64,000 nt of DNA from Crossiella sp. SN42 (GCF_023897065.1 NZ_JAMHIV010000036.1:1-64000), one strand, 5' to 3'; positions 27,575-37,040 are shown, numbered from the stretch's first letter. Program-made: numbers and translations. Notes: a model not told the origin generated them from the letters alone.

Positions 27575-28036
27575 ATGCGGAAGATCTTCAGCGCGACCGC
27601 CGCACTGGCACTCGCCCTTGGCGTGCTGGCCGTCGGACCGACCGGGGTGGCCAGCGCGTCAGCGGCCGAGTGCCGGAGCGGGTCCAACGGGTTCGTGGAC
27701 ATGCCGGACAACGCGACCGGCACGTACGCGACCGGGTTCACGGTCAACGCCGGTGCCAACCCGGTGTACTTCTCGCTGTACTACGGCACCGTCAACGGGG
27801 TGCAGCGGGGCTGGGCGCACCTGGCCGGGAAGACCTCCCCGGCGGGCAGCGACCGGTTCTGGATGGACTTCTCCGGCGGGCGGGTGACGCCGTGGCTCCA
27901 GTGTGGACCGTTCGCCAACAACAGCAACGGTGGGCCGGCCACCACACCGGCCCAGCGCACCCATCCCGACTACAGCTTCCGTGTCTGCGGTTCGGTCTAC
28001 CCCGACCCGACCGTGCGGTGCTCGGCCTGGTGGTAG
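27575..28036 (+). CDS. Small exported Cys-containing protein, unknown
   Basis: 153 residues with AGGAG before the ATG and a signal peptide (MRKIFSATAALALALGVLAV...ASA). The mature part is about 120 residues with four cysteines (AECRSG, LQCGPF, FRVCGS, VRCSAWW). It follows the large exported protein by 30 bp and shares the MRKI(L/F)S leader style of the other small exported proteins, so they may be co-expressed. No family recognised. Confidence 0.68.
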   Translation: MRKIFSATAALALALGVLAVGPTGVASASAAECRSGSNGFVDMPDNATGTYATGFTVNAGANPVYFSLYYGTVNGVQRGWAHLAGKTSPAGSDRFWMDFSGGRVTPWLQCGPFANNSNGGPATTPAQRTHPDYSFRVCGSVYPDPTVRCSAWW

Positions 28037-28047
28037 CCGGTCCCGGT

Positions 28048-28090
28048 GCCACCCGCCCGCCCCCGCTCCGGGTGGCGGGCGGGTGGCTTT
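28048..28090 (+). terminator. Rho-independent terminator
   Basis: Perfect 14-bp stem GCCACCCGCCCGCC / GGCGGGCGGGTGGC (28048-28061 and 28074-28087) followed by TTT, 12 nt after the stop of the small exported protein. Confidence 0.8.
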
Positions 28091-28165
28091 GACCCGCACC
28101 GACATCTCCAGGTCGAAGCGGTCGCCCTGGAGATGCGGCGCCGCTCGCTGAGGTCCCAACGACGC

Positions 28166-28198
28166 GAGGGCTGTCTCCGCATGGTGGAGACAGCCCTC
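28166..28198. terminator. Hairpin terminator
   Basis: Perfect 13-bp stem GAGGGCTGTCTCC / GGAGACAGCCCTC with a 7-nt loop, 24 bp beyond the 3' end of the leftward gene at 28222-28584. It likely ends that gene and backs up the rightward one. Confidence 0.75.
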
Positions 28199-28221
28199 AG
28201 ACCACATCGAACTGCTGACGA

Positions 28222-28584
28222 TCAGGCGAAGGGGGTGCAGTGGTAGCGACCGCCGCCCACGTTCACGCAGGCCCGCCATGACGTGCCCTGACGGTTCAGA
28301 ATGGAGGTCCAGCCCTTGCCCCCGCCGAGCGGGCCTTCCCAGCCACCCGGGATTGCCTTGTCGAGGTGGACGTCCCGGCCCGAGGTGTCCTCGCCCTGCA
28401 CGGTGGAGTTGTTGTACACGTAGAGGCGGAGGGTGCCACCGCTGCTGGGGTATTCGGTGCAGATCAGGGTGCCGCTCGGCTGCCTCGCGCAGCCTTGGGC
28501 CGAAGCACCGGGCGCGGTGACAAGCATCCCGGCAATCGCCGCCGCTCCGATCACGACAGCCGAAACTTTCACGCGCAGGGACAT
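28222..28584 (-). CDS. Small exported protein, unknown
   Basis: 120 residues from ATG 28584 (GGGAGAGGGA directly upstream), with a signal peptide MSLRVKVSAVVIGAAAIAGM ending near ASA. The mature part (about 80 aa) has four cysteines (GCARQ, LICTEY, RACVNV, YHCTPFA) and a central YVYNNSTVQGED segment. It faces the other small exported genes across the paired terminators. No family recognised. Confidence 0.65.
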   Translation of the reverse strand: MSLRVKVSAVVIGAAAIAGMLVTAPGASAQGCARQPSGTLICTEYPSSGGTLRLYVYNNSTVQGEDTSGRDVHLDKAIPGGWEGPLGGGKGWTSILNRQGTSWRACVNVGGGRYHCTPFA

Positions 28585-28706
28585 TCCCTCTCCCAAAGTT
28601 CTCAAGTCCTCCATAACTGGACGGCAGGGACGCTAACAGAGGCGGCTTCCCACAACAGCATGTCCGGAAATTGCCGTGCCGGTTTCACATATGCCTTAAG
28701 TGATCA

Positions 28707-29566
28707 GTTCAGAATGAGCTGGCGTGTCGGCTTTGCCGATGCCGCACGGTGTTCCAAGATCGCCGTGTGCGTGAGGAGGTCTTGACCGAGGAGTTGTGGG
28801 CCCGTCTGGAACCGCTGATCCCGGTGCGTCCGAGGCGCTTTCGCCATCCGGGGCGCAGGCGTGCCGACGACCGGGCCGCGTTGGAGGGGATCCTGTACGC
28901 GGTGCGCACCGGCATCGGGTGGAACCGGCTGCCCACCACACTGTTCGGCGCCTCGGGCACCACCTGCTGGCGACGGTTGACCGAGTGGCACGAGACCGGC
29001 GTCTGGCAGCAGTTGCATGAACGCCAGCTTGCCGAGTTGCGCGTGGCCGGGCTGCTGGACCTCTCCGCCATGCTGGTCGACTCCACCCACCTGCGCGCCC
29101 TCAAAGGGGGGACCACACGGGCCCGAGCCCGGTCGACCGGCGCAAGCCCGGCTCCAAGCACCACCTGATCACCGACGCGACCGGCATCCCGCTCACCGTC
29201 ACCCTGACCGGCGGGCACCGCAACGACGTCACTCAGTTGATCCCGCTGATCGACGCCGTCCCGCCGATCCGTGGCGTGGTCGGCAGGCCCAAGCGGCGCC
29301 CGCGCCGGCTCTACGCCGACCGCGGCTACGACCACGACAAGTACCGCCGCCTGGTCCGTGCCCGTGGCATCACGCCGGTCATCGCGCGCCGCGGCGTCGA
29401 ACACGGCTCCGGTCTCGGCAAACTCCGCTGGCCGGTCGAACGCACCTTCGTCTGGCTCAGAGGCTTCCGGCGGCTACGCGTACGCACCGAACGACGGTCG
29501 GATGTTCACCAGGCGATGCTCAGCCTGGCCTGCGCGATCATCTGCCTCCGCAAACTCATTCTGAAC
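28707..29566 (+). mobile_element. IS5-family (IS427-like) insertion sequence
   Basis: About 860 bp bounded by 12-bp terminal inverted repeats, GTTCAGAATGAG at 28707-28718 and CTCATTCTGAAC at 29555-29566. It encodes a two-frame transposase. No target duplication is obvious. On the complementary strand its right edge interrupts the last codons of an older transposase, so it appears to have inserted into another IS. Confidence 0.78.
28749..29566 (+). CDS. IS5-family transposase, two frames joined by -1 frameshift
   Basis: DDE transposase split in two frames. The first frame (28749-29168) has EELWARLEPLIP, GILYAVRTGIGWNRLP, the WRRLTEW block and VDSTHLRALKGG. The run AAAGGGGGG at 29103-29111 is a likely -1 slippery site. 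A -1 shift there joins it to GGDHTGPSPVDRRKPGSKHH and on to LYADRGYDHDKYR, PVIARRGVEHGSGLGKLRWPVERTF and RRSDVHQAMLSLACAI. The second frame has no stop before the IS right end and runs on into flanking DNA to 29965. The start is uncertain (GTG 28749, or later TTG/GTG codons). The element looks intact and possibly active. Confidence 0.75.
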
Positions 29567-29999
29567 GGGCACAAGCGAGCTGGAGTAGCCCGAGATGGAT
29601 GTCTGCGCGGCGTTCGCAGCGGGTGCGGAGTCGTTGAACGCGGGCGGCCAGGCGAAAGCGCGTTCGACGACCCAGCGGACCTCGCCGAGTCCGGAACCAT
29701 GCTCGGTGCCCCGTCGGGCGATACGAGGAGGCATGCCGCATTCTCCGAGCAGGCGCCGTTGGTTGTCGAAGTCGTCGCCGCGGTCGGCGAACAGTTCGCC
29801 AGGCCTGCGGAGTGGCCGCCCGCGAAGGCCGCCGATCGGGTGGACGACCTTCGGCAGTGGCAGGAGCTGGGTGACGTCGTGGCGGTCGCCGCCGCCGCCA
29901 GCAAGTCACTCCTGGCCAGCCCGCCACCGAGACCGGTAGCTGGTTCCAGGCGATTCCAATCTTGAGTACGAACCGATCCCGCCGGCACGGCACGGTCAC
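29567..29999 (-). pseudogene. Fossil IS5-family transposase interrupted by the newer IS
   Basis: On the minus strand, fragments of a different IS5-type transposase are visible. An N-terminal piece (VLKIGIAWNQLPVSVAG...GVTCWRR) joins, with the middle missing, to GGGDRHDVTQLLPLPKV and FADRGDDFDNQRRLL, then to PPRIARRGTEHGSGLGEV and RWVVERAFAW. A frameshift leads to RTRCERRADIHLGLLQLACA, which breaks at the newer IS. The last few codons may continue left of that IS near 28706-28695. No function is expected. Confidence 0.75.
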
Positions 30000-30344
30000 C
30001 GACCGGCTAGCGGCCAGGAAACCGATACCGTCGTCCAGACAAGATCATCAGACACCGGACGCAGCCTGCCGAAGATCACCCCCTGCGGCTTGCCGAGCGG
30101 CGCAACCCCGGCGGCTGACCAGATGTTTCCCCGGTCCTGAGCGTGTCGTCGAGGGCCACCGGTTTACCCGGCACGGCCGGCGCTGGTCTGCCGGTGGCTG
30201 CGCCCGCTTGCCGGGATTCCCATCGCGGGTGTCCGGGGCCACGAGTTCAGCGGTGCGCTACTGGAAGGCGATCACCGTCACAGCATTCGGTGCCGAACCG
30301 ACGCGGGCGCCGACGCGGTCCGATGGCCGCATCTTTCGGCCGTG
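30000..30344. other. Gene-free stretch, nothing recognised
   Basis: 345 bp between the fossil transposase and the right-hand repeat. Only short overlapping frames are present. It may be residual IS or element DNA, but no motif supports that. Confidence 0.5.
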
Positions 30345-30539
<195 letters not shown>

Positions 30540-30724
30540 TAGGTTTTCCGCGTCGTCCGGAGGGCTCCCCGTCCGACGTGGAGAACATTAGCACAGGGGT
30601 TTCGCAGACTAGAAATCGGCTGGTCATCGCCCTGCGGCTACTCCGTTCAGGCGATCTTTGGGTGATCAAGGACCGGGGGCAACCCGGTAAGCCGCCGTGG
30701 CGTCCTTTGGGGTAGAAGAGTGCG

Positions 30725-30831
30725 GTCCGTCCGATCTGGACTCATCGTCCGTTGGTCTTGCGGTTCCGCCACGCACGGGTGTGTTCGTGTAGCACACTGT
30801 GCTCCCCCTCTGAACTTCGAACGGACGGACT
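30725..30831 (+). promoter_or_regulatory. Leader repeats before the L,D-transpeptidase
   Basis: GTCCGTCC (30725-30732) is complementary to GGACGGAC (30824-30831), which contains the GGA(C)GG ribosome binding site. Between them lies a 13-base palindrome AGCACACTGTGCT. A leader structure or a regulator site is possible; neither is proven. Confidence 0.3.
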
Positions 30832-30835
30832 GACC

Positions 30836-32053
30836 ATGGTGGTGTTCGGTAGCCCCGCGGTGCGCCGCACGCCTCGCGCGCTGCTGGTGGCGACGCTGGG
30901 CTTGGCAGCCGTGCTGGTTGCTGGTTGCACGGGCAACGCGCCCGCGGAGACGCAGCCGAAGCAGGCGGCCGACACCTCTGCGGCGGCTGCGCCCAAGCTG
31001 CCGATCAACCTCGCGCTCACGCCCGCGGACGCGGCGGGCAACGTCGCACCGGGTGAGCCGGTGACGGTGGCGGCCACCAACGGCACGCTCGGCGAGGTCT
31101 CGCTGGTCAACGCCGAGGGCAAGCAGGTCGCGGGCGAGTTCGCGCCCGACAAGACCAAGTGGACCTCCACCGAGGCGCTGGGCTACGACAAGAAGTACAC
31201 GCTGACCGCCGCGGGCAAGGGCACCGACGGCAAGGACGCCACCGCCAAGTCGGCGTTCAGCACGGTGAAGCCCGGCAAGCAGATCGCCATCAACGTGTTC
31301 AACCCGAAGCACGGCGAGACCGTCGGCGTCGGCATGCCGCTGCAGTTCGGCTTCTCCAGCCCGCCGCCAGACAAGAAGGCAGCCGAGCGCGCGATCCAGA
31401 TCACCACCGAGCCCAAGGTCGAGGGCGCCTTCTACTGGTTCTCCGACAAGGAGGTCCGGTGGCGCCCGCAGCACTACTGGAAGCCCGGCACCAAGATCAA
31501 GGTGAACGCGGCCATCTACGGCAAGAGCTTGGGCGGCAACACCTTCGGCATGGAGGACCGCAAGGCTGACGTCACCATCGGCGACGAGTTCATCGCCGAG
31601 GCCGACGGCAAGTCGCACCAGATGATCATCAAGGTGAACGGCCAGGTCGTGAAGGAGATGCCCATCTCCATGGGCCGCCCCGCCTTCCCCTCCAACAACG
31701 GCACCCACGTCGTCACCGAACGCCACGCCAGCAAGCTGATGGACTCCACCACCTACGGCCTCTCCCTGGACCAGGGCGGCTACAAAACCCCGGTCAAGTG
31801 GGCCACCCGCATCAGCAACGGCGGCATCTTCGTCCACGGCGCCCCCTGGTCAGTCCGGGACCAAGGCCACCGCAACGTAAGCCACGGCTGCATCAACGCC
31901 TCCCTGGACAACGCCAAGTGGTTCTACGACAACACCAAAAAGGGCGACATCGTAGTAGTCACCAACACCGGCGGCCCCAACCTCCAGCCCTGGGACGGCT
32001 TCGGCGACTGGCAGGTCCCCTGGGAGGAATGGCTCAAGGGCGGCAAGAAGTAA
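30836..32053 (+). CDS. L,D-transpeptidase lipoprotein
   Basis: 405 residues, exported and lipid-anchored (signal segment ALLVATLGLAAVLVAGC, lipobox LVAGC). After a Ser/Ala-rich linker come Ig-like domains, then a YkuD catalytic domain with HGAPWSVRDQGHRNVSHGCI; the nucleophile is C352. These enzymes make 3-3 crosslinks in peptidoglycan. The length and layout match actinobacterial LdtMt2-type enzymes. ATG 30836 is preferred over upstream codons because it begins the signal peptide and has GGACGGAC about 5 nt upstream. Confidence 0.93.
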   Translation: MVVFGSPAVRRTPRALLVATLGLAAVLVAGCTGNAPAETQPKQAADTSAAAAPKLPINLALTPADAAGNVAPGEPVTVAATNGTLGEVSLVNAEGKQVAGEFAPDKTKWTSTEALGYDKKYTLTAAGKGTDGKDATAKSAFSTVKPGKQIAINVFNPKHGETVGVGMPLQFGFSSPPPDKKAAERAIQITTEPKVEGAFYWFSDKEVRWRPQHYWKPGTKIKVNAAIYGKSLGGNTFGMEDRKADVTIGDEFIAEADGKSHQMIIKVNGQVVKEMPISMGRPAFPSNNGTHVVTERHASKLMDSTTYGLSLDQGGYKTPVKWATRISNGGIFVHGAPWSVRDQGHRNVSHGCINASLDNAKWFYDNTKKGDIVVVTNTGGPNLQPWDGFGDWQVPWEEWLKGGKK

Positions 32054-32072
32054 CAACAAGAACGACAAGAAC

Positions 32073-32110
32073 AAAGTGAAGGGCCCCGCACCCGCGGGGC
32101 CCTTCACTTT
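32073..32110 (+). terminator. Rho-independent terminator of the L,D-transpeptidase gene
   Basis: Perfect 17-bp stem AAAGTGAAGGGCCCCGC / GCGGGGCCCTTCACTTT with a 4-nt loop, 20 bp after the stop codon. Confidence 0.9.
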
Positions 32111-32228
32111 GAGCGAGGAGGGAAGGGGAGGGAGTGACCGACATCTCAACCCACCCCCGCTGGTTCAGCACCGCCCGCACCGTGGGGGTCCGGGGGCTCG
32201 GCCCCCGGTGAAGCTACGAAAACGCGAA

Positions 32229-32262
32229 ACCCCCCTCTCAAGCGAAGCGCAGAGAGGGGGGT
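32229..32262 (-). terminator. Terminator of tRNA-His
   Basis: Arms ACCCCCCTCTC and GAGAGGGGGGT (11 bp), 9 bp beyond the tRNA 3' end on the minus strand and followed there by TTTCG. Confidence 0.75.
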
Positions 32263-32271
32263 CCCAGAGCG

Positions 32272-32345
32272 GGTGAGTGACGGGACTTGAACCCGCGACA
32301 TCTCGGACCACAACCGAGTGCTCTACCAGCTGAGCTACACCCACC
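32272..32345 (-). tRNA. tRNA-His(GTG)
   Basis: Minus-strand cloverleaf with acceptor GTGGGTG/CACTCAC, the extra 5' G (G-1, at 32345) opposite discriminator C typical of tRNA-His, anticodon arm TCGGTTGTGGTCCGA, and T loop TTCAAGT. CCA is not encoded. Confidence 0.95.
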
Positions 32346-32410
32346 ATGTGCTGCTCACCGGTGCCGGTGAGCGGTACGGAGACATACTAGCGTGCCGGTG
32401 CCACAAGATT

Positions 32411-33031
32411 CTAATCGGCTGCCTTCTTGGGGCGGTGGGTGCCGAGGGCGCGGGCGGCGGCGAGGGTCTGTTCGGTGGTGGGGCCGGGCTGGGGGACGAA
32501 CACGGTGCGGCGGTAGTAGGCGAGTTCGGTGATCGACTCGCGGATGTCGGCGAGGGCGCGGTGGGCCAGGCCCTTGGCCGGCTGGCCGTAGTAGACCTTG
32601 GGGTACCAGCGGCGGGCGAGCTCCTTGATGCTGGAGACGTCGACCATGCGGTAGTGCAGGTGGGCGTCGAGCAGGTGCATGTCCCTGGCGATGAAGCCGC
32701 GGTCGGTGGCGATGGAGTTGCCTGCCAGCGGCGCGGAGCGCACTTCGGGCACGTACTCCTTGATGTAGTCCAGCACCTGCCGTTCGGCGTCGGCCAGGGT
32801 CACCGTGGAGCGGCGGACCTCGTCGGTGAGGCCGGAGCGCGCGTGCATGTCGCGCACGACGTCCGGCATGCTGTCGAGCACCTCGTCCGCGGCGTGGATC
32901 ACGATGTCCACCCCGTCACCGAGGATGTTGAGGTCCGCGTCGGTGACCAAAGCGGCAATCTCGATGAGGGCGTCCTTGCTCAGGTCCAGCCCAGTCATCT
33001 CGCAGTCGATCCACACTAGACGGTCTGTCAC
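32411..33031 (-). CDS. orn: Oligoribonuclease (3'-5' exonuclease, DEDDh)
   Basis: 206 residues, normal length for Orn. ExoI motif [11 protein letters not shown] (Asp and Glu), Exo[15 protein letters not shown], and ExoIII with [21 protein letters not shown] (His and Asp). It degrades 2-5 nt RNA fragments, including pGpG from c-di-GMP turnover, in the cytoplasm. It is transcribed leftward with tRNA-His just downstream. The ATG gives the usual [14 protein letters not shown] start. Confidence 0.97.
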   Translation of the reverse strand: MTDRLVWIDCEMTGLDLSKDALIEIAALVTDADLNILGDGVDIVIHAADEVLDSMPDVVRDMHARSGLTDEVRRSTVTLADAERQVLDYIKEYVPEVRSAPLAGNSIATDRGFIARDMHLLDAHLHYRMVDVSSIKELARRWYPKVYYGQPAKGLAHRALADIRESITELAYYRRTVFVPQPGPTTEQTLAAARALGTHRPKKAAD

Positions 33032-33149
33032 CCGGGTGAGCCTATCCCGCGTCGGCGCGTCACACTCCCGTGGCGCACAGCAGGTCGGCGGCGTTTTTCC
33101 GTCTTACGCTCGATCGGCGGGTATCCGCACGGGCTGGATGGAGGTCGGC

Positions 33150-34661
33150 ATGGCCGAGCAGGCACACGAGATCGCCGCCGGGTACGCCTCGGAGGGCGCC
33201 GCGCTGGAGCTGGGCGCGGTGGTCATCGACGGCGCCGCGACCCCGGATGCCCGCGTCCGCCTGCCGTTGGCCACCTTGAACCGGCACGGCCTGGTCGCGG
33301 GGGCGACCGGCACCGGCAAGACCAAGACCCTCCAGCTGATCGCCGAGCAGCTCTCCGCGGCCGGCGTCCCGGTCCTGATGGCCGACATCAAGGGCGACCT
33401 GTCCGGCCTCGCCCGCCCCGGCGAGCACAGCGACAAGCTACAAAAACGCGCCACCGAACTGGCCGACGACTGGCAGCCCACCGCCTGCCCCGTCCAGTTC
33501 CTCTCCCTCGGCTCCACCGGCCTCGGCGTCCCGGTCAGAGCCACCATCACCGGCTTCGGCCCGCTCCTGCTCAGCAAGGTCCTCGGCCTCAACGAGACCC
33601 AGGAGTCCACCCTCGGCCTGATCTTCCACTGGGCCGACTCGCAGGGCCTGGCCCTGCTCGACATCAAGGACCTGCGCTCGGTCATCCAGCACCTGACCAG
33701 CGACGAAGGCAAAGCCGACCTCTCCGGCATCGGCGGCGTCTCCAGCTCCACCGCCGGGGTGATCCTGCGCGCACTGGTGAACCTGGAGTCCCAGGGCGGC
33801 GACACCTTCTTCGGCGAACCCGAGCTCGACGTCGCGGACCTGATGCGTGAAACCGACGGCCGAGCCGTGATCAACCTCCTGGAGATCGGCGACCTCCAGA
33901 CCAAGCCAGCCCTGTTCTCCACCTTCCTCATGTGGCTGCTCGCCGAGCTGTTCGAGCACCTGCCGGAAGAGGGTGACCTGGACAAACCCAAGCTGGTGTT
34001 CTTCTTCGACGAGGCGCACCTGCTCTTCGACGGCGCGTCCAAGGCGTTCGTGGAGCGGATCACCCAGACGGTGAAGCTGATCCGGTCCAAGGGTGTCGGG
34101 GTGTTCTTCTGCACCCAACTCCCCACCGACCTGCCGAACCCGGTGCTCTCCCAGCTCGGCGCGCGGATCCAGCACGCCCTGCGCGCCTTCACCCCGGAGG
34201 ACGCCAAGGCTCTCGCGCAGACCGTGAAGACCTACCCGCGCACCCCGCACTACGACCTGGCCGAGGCGCTGACCTCGCTGGGCATCGGCGAGGCGATCGT
34301 CACCGTGCTCTCCGAGCGTGGCGCGCCGACCCCGGTGGCCTGGACCCGGCTGCGCCCGCCGCGTTCGCTGATGGACACCATCGGGCCGGAGGCGATCGGC
34401 CAGGCGGCCAGGGACAGCGAGCTGCACGCGCGCTACGCCGAGTCCATCGACCGCGAGTCCGCCTACGAGAAGCTCACCGCGAAGGTCTCCGGCACCGAAG
34501 CCGAGCGGCCCAGCGAAGAACCCCCGGCGAAGGCCGAGCCCGGCTTGGTCCAGCAGGTGCTCGGCAACTCCGCGGTGAAGTCCTTCCTGCGCTCCGCGGC
34601 CAGCGCGCTGGGCCGGGAGATCACCAGGGGCGTGTTTGGCACCGCCCGGCGCCGTCGTTAG
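33150..34661 (+). CDS. HerA-like/DUF853 ATPase
   Basis: 503 residues, cytoplasmic. Walker A GATGTGKTK begins at residue 51 and Walker B is KLVFFFDEAHLLF near 285. An arginine-rich segment and SQLGARIQHALRAFTPEDAKAL follow, as in the YjgR/DUF853 branch of HerA-FtsK ATPases. The last 60 residues are a charged linker and a basic tail. ATG 33150 has GGAGG 5 nt upstream; the in-frame ATG at 33138 overlaps that site. The role of DUF853 proteins is unsettled. It converges with the PH-domain gene, sharing 4 bp. Confidence 0.88.
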   Translation: MAEQAHEIAAGYASEGAALELGAVVIDGAATPDARVRLPLATLNRHGLVAGATGTGKTKTLQLIAEQLSAAGVPVLMADIKGDLSGLARPGEHSDKLQKRATELADDWQPTACPVQFLSLGSTGLGVPVRATITGFGPLLLSKVLGLNETQESTLGLIFHWADSQGLALLDIKDLRSVIQHLTSDEGKADLSGIGGVSSSTAGVILRALVNLESQGGDTFFGEPELDVADLMRETDGRAVINLLEIGDLQTKPALFSTFLMWLLAELFEHLPEEGDLDKPKLVFFFDEAHLLFDGASKAFVERITQTVKLIRSKGVGVFFCTQLPTDLPNPVLSQLGARIQHALRAFTPEDAKALAQTVKTYPRTPHYDLAEALTSLGIGEAIVTVLSERGAPTPVAWTRLRPPRSLMDTIGPEAIGQAARDSELHARYAESIDRESAYEKLTAKVSGTEAERPSEEPPAKAEPGLVQQVLGNSAVKSFLRSAASALGREITRGVFGTARRRR

Positions 34662-36274
34662 GCCGTGTCCCGTTCCAGGAACGGGGTCAGCAGCTCCGGC
34701 ACCGCGTCCTCGGCCAGCGTCAGCCCGTCGGTCTGGTCCACGTACTGCACCTCGTACAGCCCGGCCCCGGTGGCGCTGGTCGCGCCCACGGTGAGCAGGC
34801 CCACCCGTCGTTGCAGCAGGCTCTGCCGGATCTTCCAGCCGATGATCCCGGTGCGTTGCAGCACCACCGTGGTGCGCACCACCGAACCGGAGCGGCTGAC
34901 CAGGTACTTCTCCGTCAGCGCGTGGCCGAGGTTGCGGTACTCGTCCCAGCTGATCAGCAGCACGATCGGGATCAGCGCCAGCGCGGCCACCCACGGCCAC
35001 GTCGGCAGCACGTCCTGCCAGGCCAGCACGGCCAGGGTGCCGATGATCAGCGGCAGCAGGATGAAGTCCCACAGCAGCAACCGGCGCAGCGCCGCCCGAG
35101 GGTGCTTGCGCAGCGGGGTCTGGGTGGGCGCGGGCTCGACCTCGAGCACCTCGGCGGTCACCCGGTGCGCCTCGGTGACCGGCGCGGGCGGCAGCAGCAT
35201 GCCGCTGTCCTCGCCGGTGCCCAGGCCGGTGGCCACCGCCTTCACCGTGGCCGCGCCGACCTGCCGGAGCAGCAGCTGCTCGTGCAGCTCCACGCCCTTG
35301 ACCCGGTTCTCCTCGATGGTCACCGAGCGCAGGGTGAGCAGGCCGTAGTTCACGTGCAGGGTGCCGTCGTCGCGGCGGGTGAGCTTGTAGTTCCAGTAGG
35401 AGAGCACGTAGACGACCAGCGAGCCGAGCACCGCCAGCACCAGCAGCACGCCCAGCGCGGCCGCGACGACCAGCGCGATCGGGGTGTGCCGGACCCAGTT
35501 GAGCAGGGCCTCCAGCACGGGCAGGTGCCGCACGTCGATGTCCAGGGTGCGGGCCAGCCAGGCGCCTGCCGCGCCCAGCGCGCCGACCGCGATCAGGCCG
35601 AACAGGGTGAACGGCGCGTAGCGCAGCCACCTCGGGTCCAGCTGGGAGAGCACCCGCTCCGGCTGGCCGGTCTCCGGGTCGGTCACCACCGCGTCGGCCA
35701 CGGTGCCGTCCGCGCGCACCGGCGGCAGCGCCTCGGTGCTGGCCACCGGCGCGGGCAGCCTGCGCAGCAGCAGCGTGCGCAGCCGTTCGGCCTCGGCGTT
35801 GTCGATGGCGTCCAGGGACAGCTCGTCCTCGTTGCCCTGGTCCTGGCGGCCGGTGCCGATCTTGACCACGGACAGGCCGAAGATCCGGTGGAAGATGTCC
35901 GCGGTGGCGTCCACGGTGCGCAGCCGGTCCCGCGCCACCGAGCGCTCCTTGCGGAAGACCAGGCCGGTGTGCAGCTCGACGTGCGTGGCGGTGACCCGGT
36001 AGCGGGTGGTGTACCAGCGCAGCACGCCGAGGACGATCAGCGCCACCGCGGCCGCGATGCCGATGCCCATCTCCCACGGCCGCAGCCCGGAGAACCCGCG
36101 CACCACCAGCAGCAGGAAGGCGATGCCGAGCAGGCTCGCGATCTGTGAGAGCGGCGCGACCACCACGGTCCGCTTGTGCAGCCGCTGCCAGTCCTGCTCC
36201 ACCAGCACCGCGTCCGGGGCCTCCGGCGCGACCGGGAAGCCGTCCACTTCGGACGGACGTGCCTCGTGGCTCAT
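34658..36274 (-). CDS. Multi-PH-domain membrane protein (YdbT-like)
   Basis: 538 residues. Several paired transmembrane helices alternate with bacterial PH-like (bPH2) domains. Recurrent motifs are RYRVTATHVELHTGLVFRKERSVARDRLRTVD, HVNYGLLTLRSVTIEENRVKGVEL and EKYLVSRSGSVVRTTVVLQRTGIIGW. It overlaps the upstream PH-domain gene by 4 bp (ATGA), as in ydbS-ydbT pairs. In Bacillus, YdbST has been linked to protection from a bacteriocin; the role in actinomycetes is not known. Likely a membrane complex with its partner. Confidence 0.85.
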   Translation of the reverse strand: MSHEARPSEVDGFPVAPEAPDAVLVEQDWQRLHKRTVVVAPLSQIASLLGIAFLLLVVRGFSGLRPWEMGIGIAAAVALIVLGVLRWYTTRYRVTATHVELHTGLVFRKERSVARDRLRTVDATADIFHRIFGLSVVKIGTGRQDQGNEDELSLDAIDNAEAERLRTLLLRRLPAPVASTEALPPVRADGTVADAVVTDPETGQPERVLSQLDPRWLRYAPFTLFGLIAVGALGAAGAWLARTLDIDVRHLPVLEALLNWVRHTPIALVVAAALGVLLVLAVLGSLVVYVLSYWNYKLTRRDDGTLHVNYGLLTLRSVTIEENRVKGVELHEQLLLRQVGAATVKAVATGLGTGEDSGMLLPPAPVTEAHRVTAEVLEVEPAPTQTPLRKHPRAALRRLLLWDFILLPLIIGTLAVLAWQDVLPTWPWVAALALIPIVLLISWDEYRNLGHALTEKYLVSRSGSVVRTTVVLQRTGIIGWKIRQSLLQRRVGLLTVGATSATGAGLYEVQYVDQTDGLTLAEDAVPELLTPFLERDTA

Positions 36275-36792
36275 GTCGCGTCACCAGGGGTGGCCTCGGT
36301 GATCGCCACCAGCTGGTCGACCAGCGCGGCGGCCACGTCCTTGTCCAGCCCCTCGATCTTCAGCGCGCCCGCGGCCGAGGCGGTGGTCACGGTGACCGTG
36401 GACAGGCCGAGCGCCCGTTGCAGCGGCCCGCGCTCGGTGTCCACGGTCTGCACCCTGGACAGCGGCGCGATCCGCCATTCCCTGGAGAACCAGCCGGTCT
36501 GGGTGTAGACGGCCTGGTCGGTGGTCTCCCAGCGGTTCCAGCGGTACCGCAGCCGGGGCACGAAGATCAGGTCGAGGGCCGCCCAGACCACGACCACCGC
36601 CGCGGCCAGTGACCACCAGATGGTCACGCCCCAGATCAGGACGGTCACCACGAGCGCGATGAGGGCGAACACCCACACGATCACGCTCTGCAGCGCCCAC
36701 CAGGTCTTGGCCTGCGGGCTGACCTGGTTGGCCGGTTCGCGCAGCCGGAGCTGGAGGCGATCACGGGTGTTCGGAGTTGATGCCACGTTCAC
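36271..36792 (-). CDS. PH-domain membrane protein (YdbS-like)
   Basis: 173 residues from a GTG start. Two adjacent transmembrane helices (near 35-75) are followed by one bPH2 domain containing LRYRWNRWETTDQAVYTQTG and IAPLSRVQTVDTERGPLQRALG, typical of YdbS. First gene of the two-gene operon with the YdbT-like gene. Confidence 0.87.
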   Translation of the reverse strand: MNVASTPNTRDRLQLRLREPANQVSPQAKTWWALQSVIVWVFALIALVVTVLIWGVTIWWSLAAAVVVVWAALDLIFVPRLRYRWNRWETTDQAVYTQTGWFSREWRIAPLSRVQTVDTERGPLQRALGLSTVTVTTASAAGALKIEGLDKDVAAALVDQLVAITEATPGDAT

Positions 36793-37040
36793 AGGGGCAA
36801 CTGTGCCCCAGTTGCGGGGGCGATGCCATGCGTTCGGCGCGGTGCCCGACTTTGGTGACGCCGGGCTCGACTTTGGTGGGGCGCGACAGGGTGGTGTGTG
36901 TTCGGGGGATCACCCTGCCGCGCCGACCGGCCGGTCCCCGGGCCTCGGGGGGCGTCGACCCGGCAAAGCCGGACCGACCGGAGTCCTTGATCAACTCCAG
37001 TCTGCCCGGTGTGCCGGGGGTCACCGCGGGCGGGGGTGGG

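Noticed and set aside
30560-30760. Riboswitch-like leader before the L,D-transpeptidase
   Set aside because: Several short inverted repeats are present, but no conserved riboswitch core is recognised; reported only as leader repeats.
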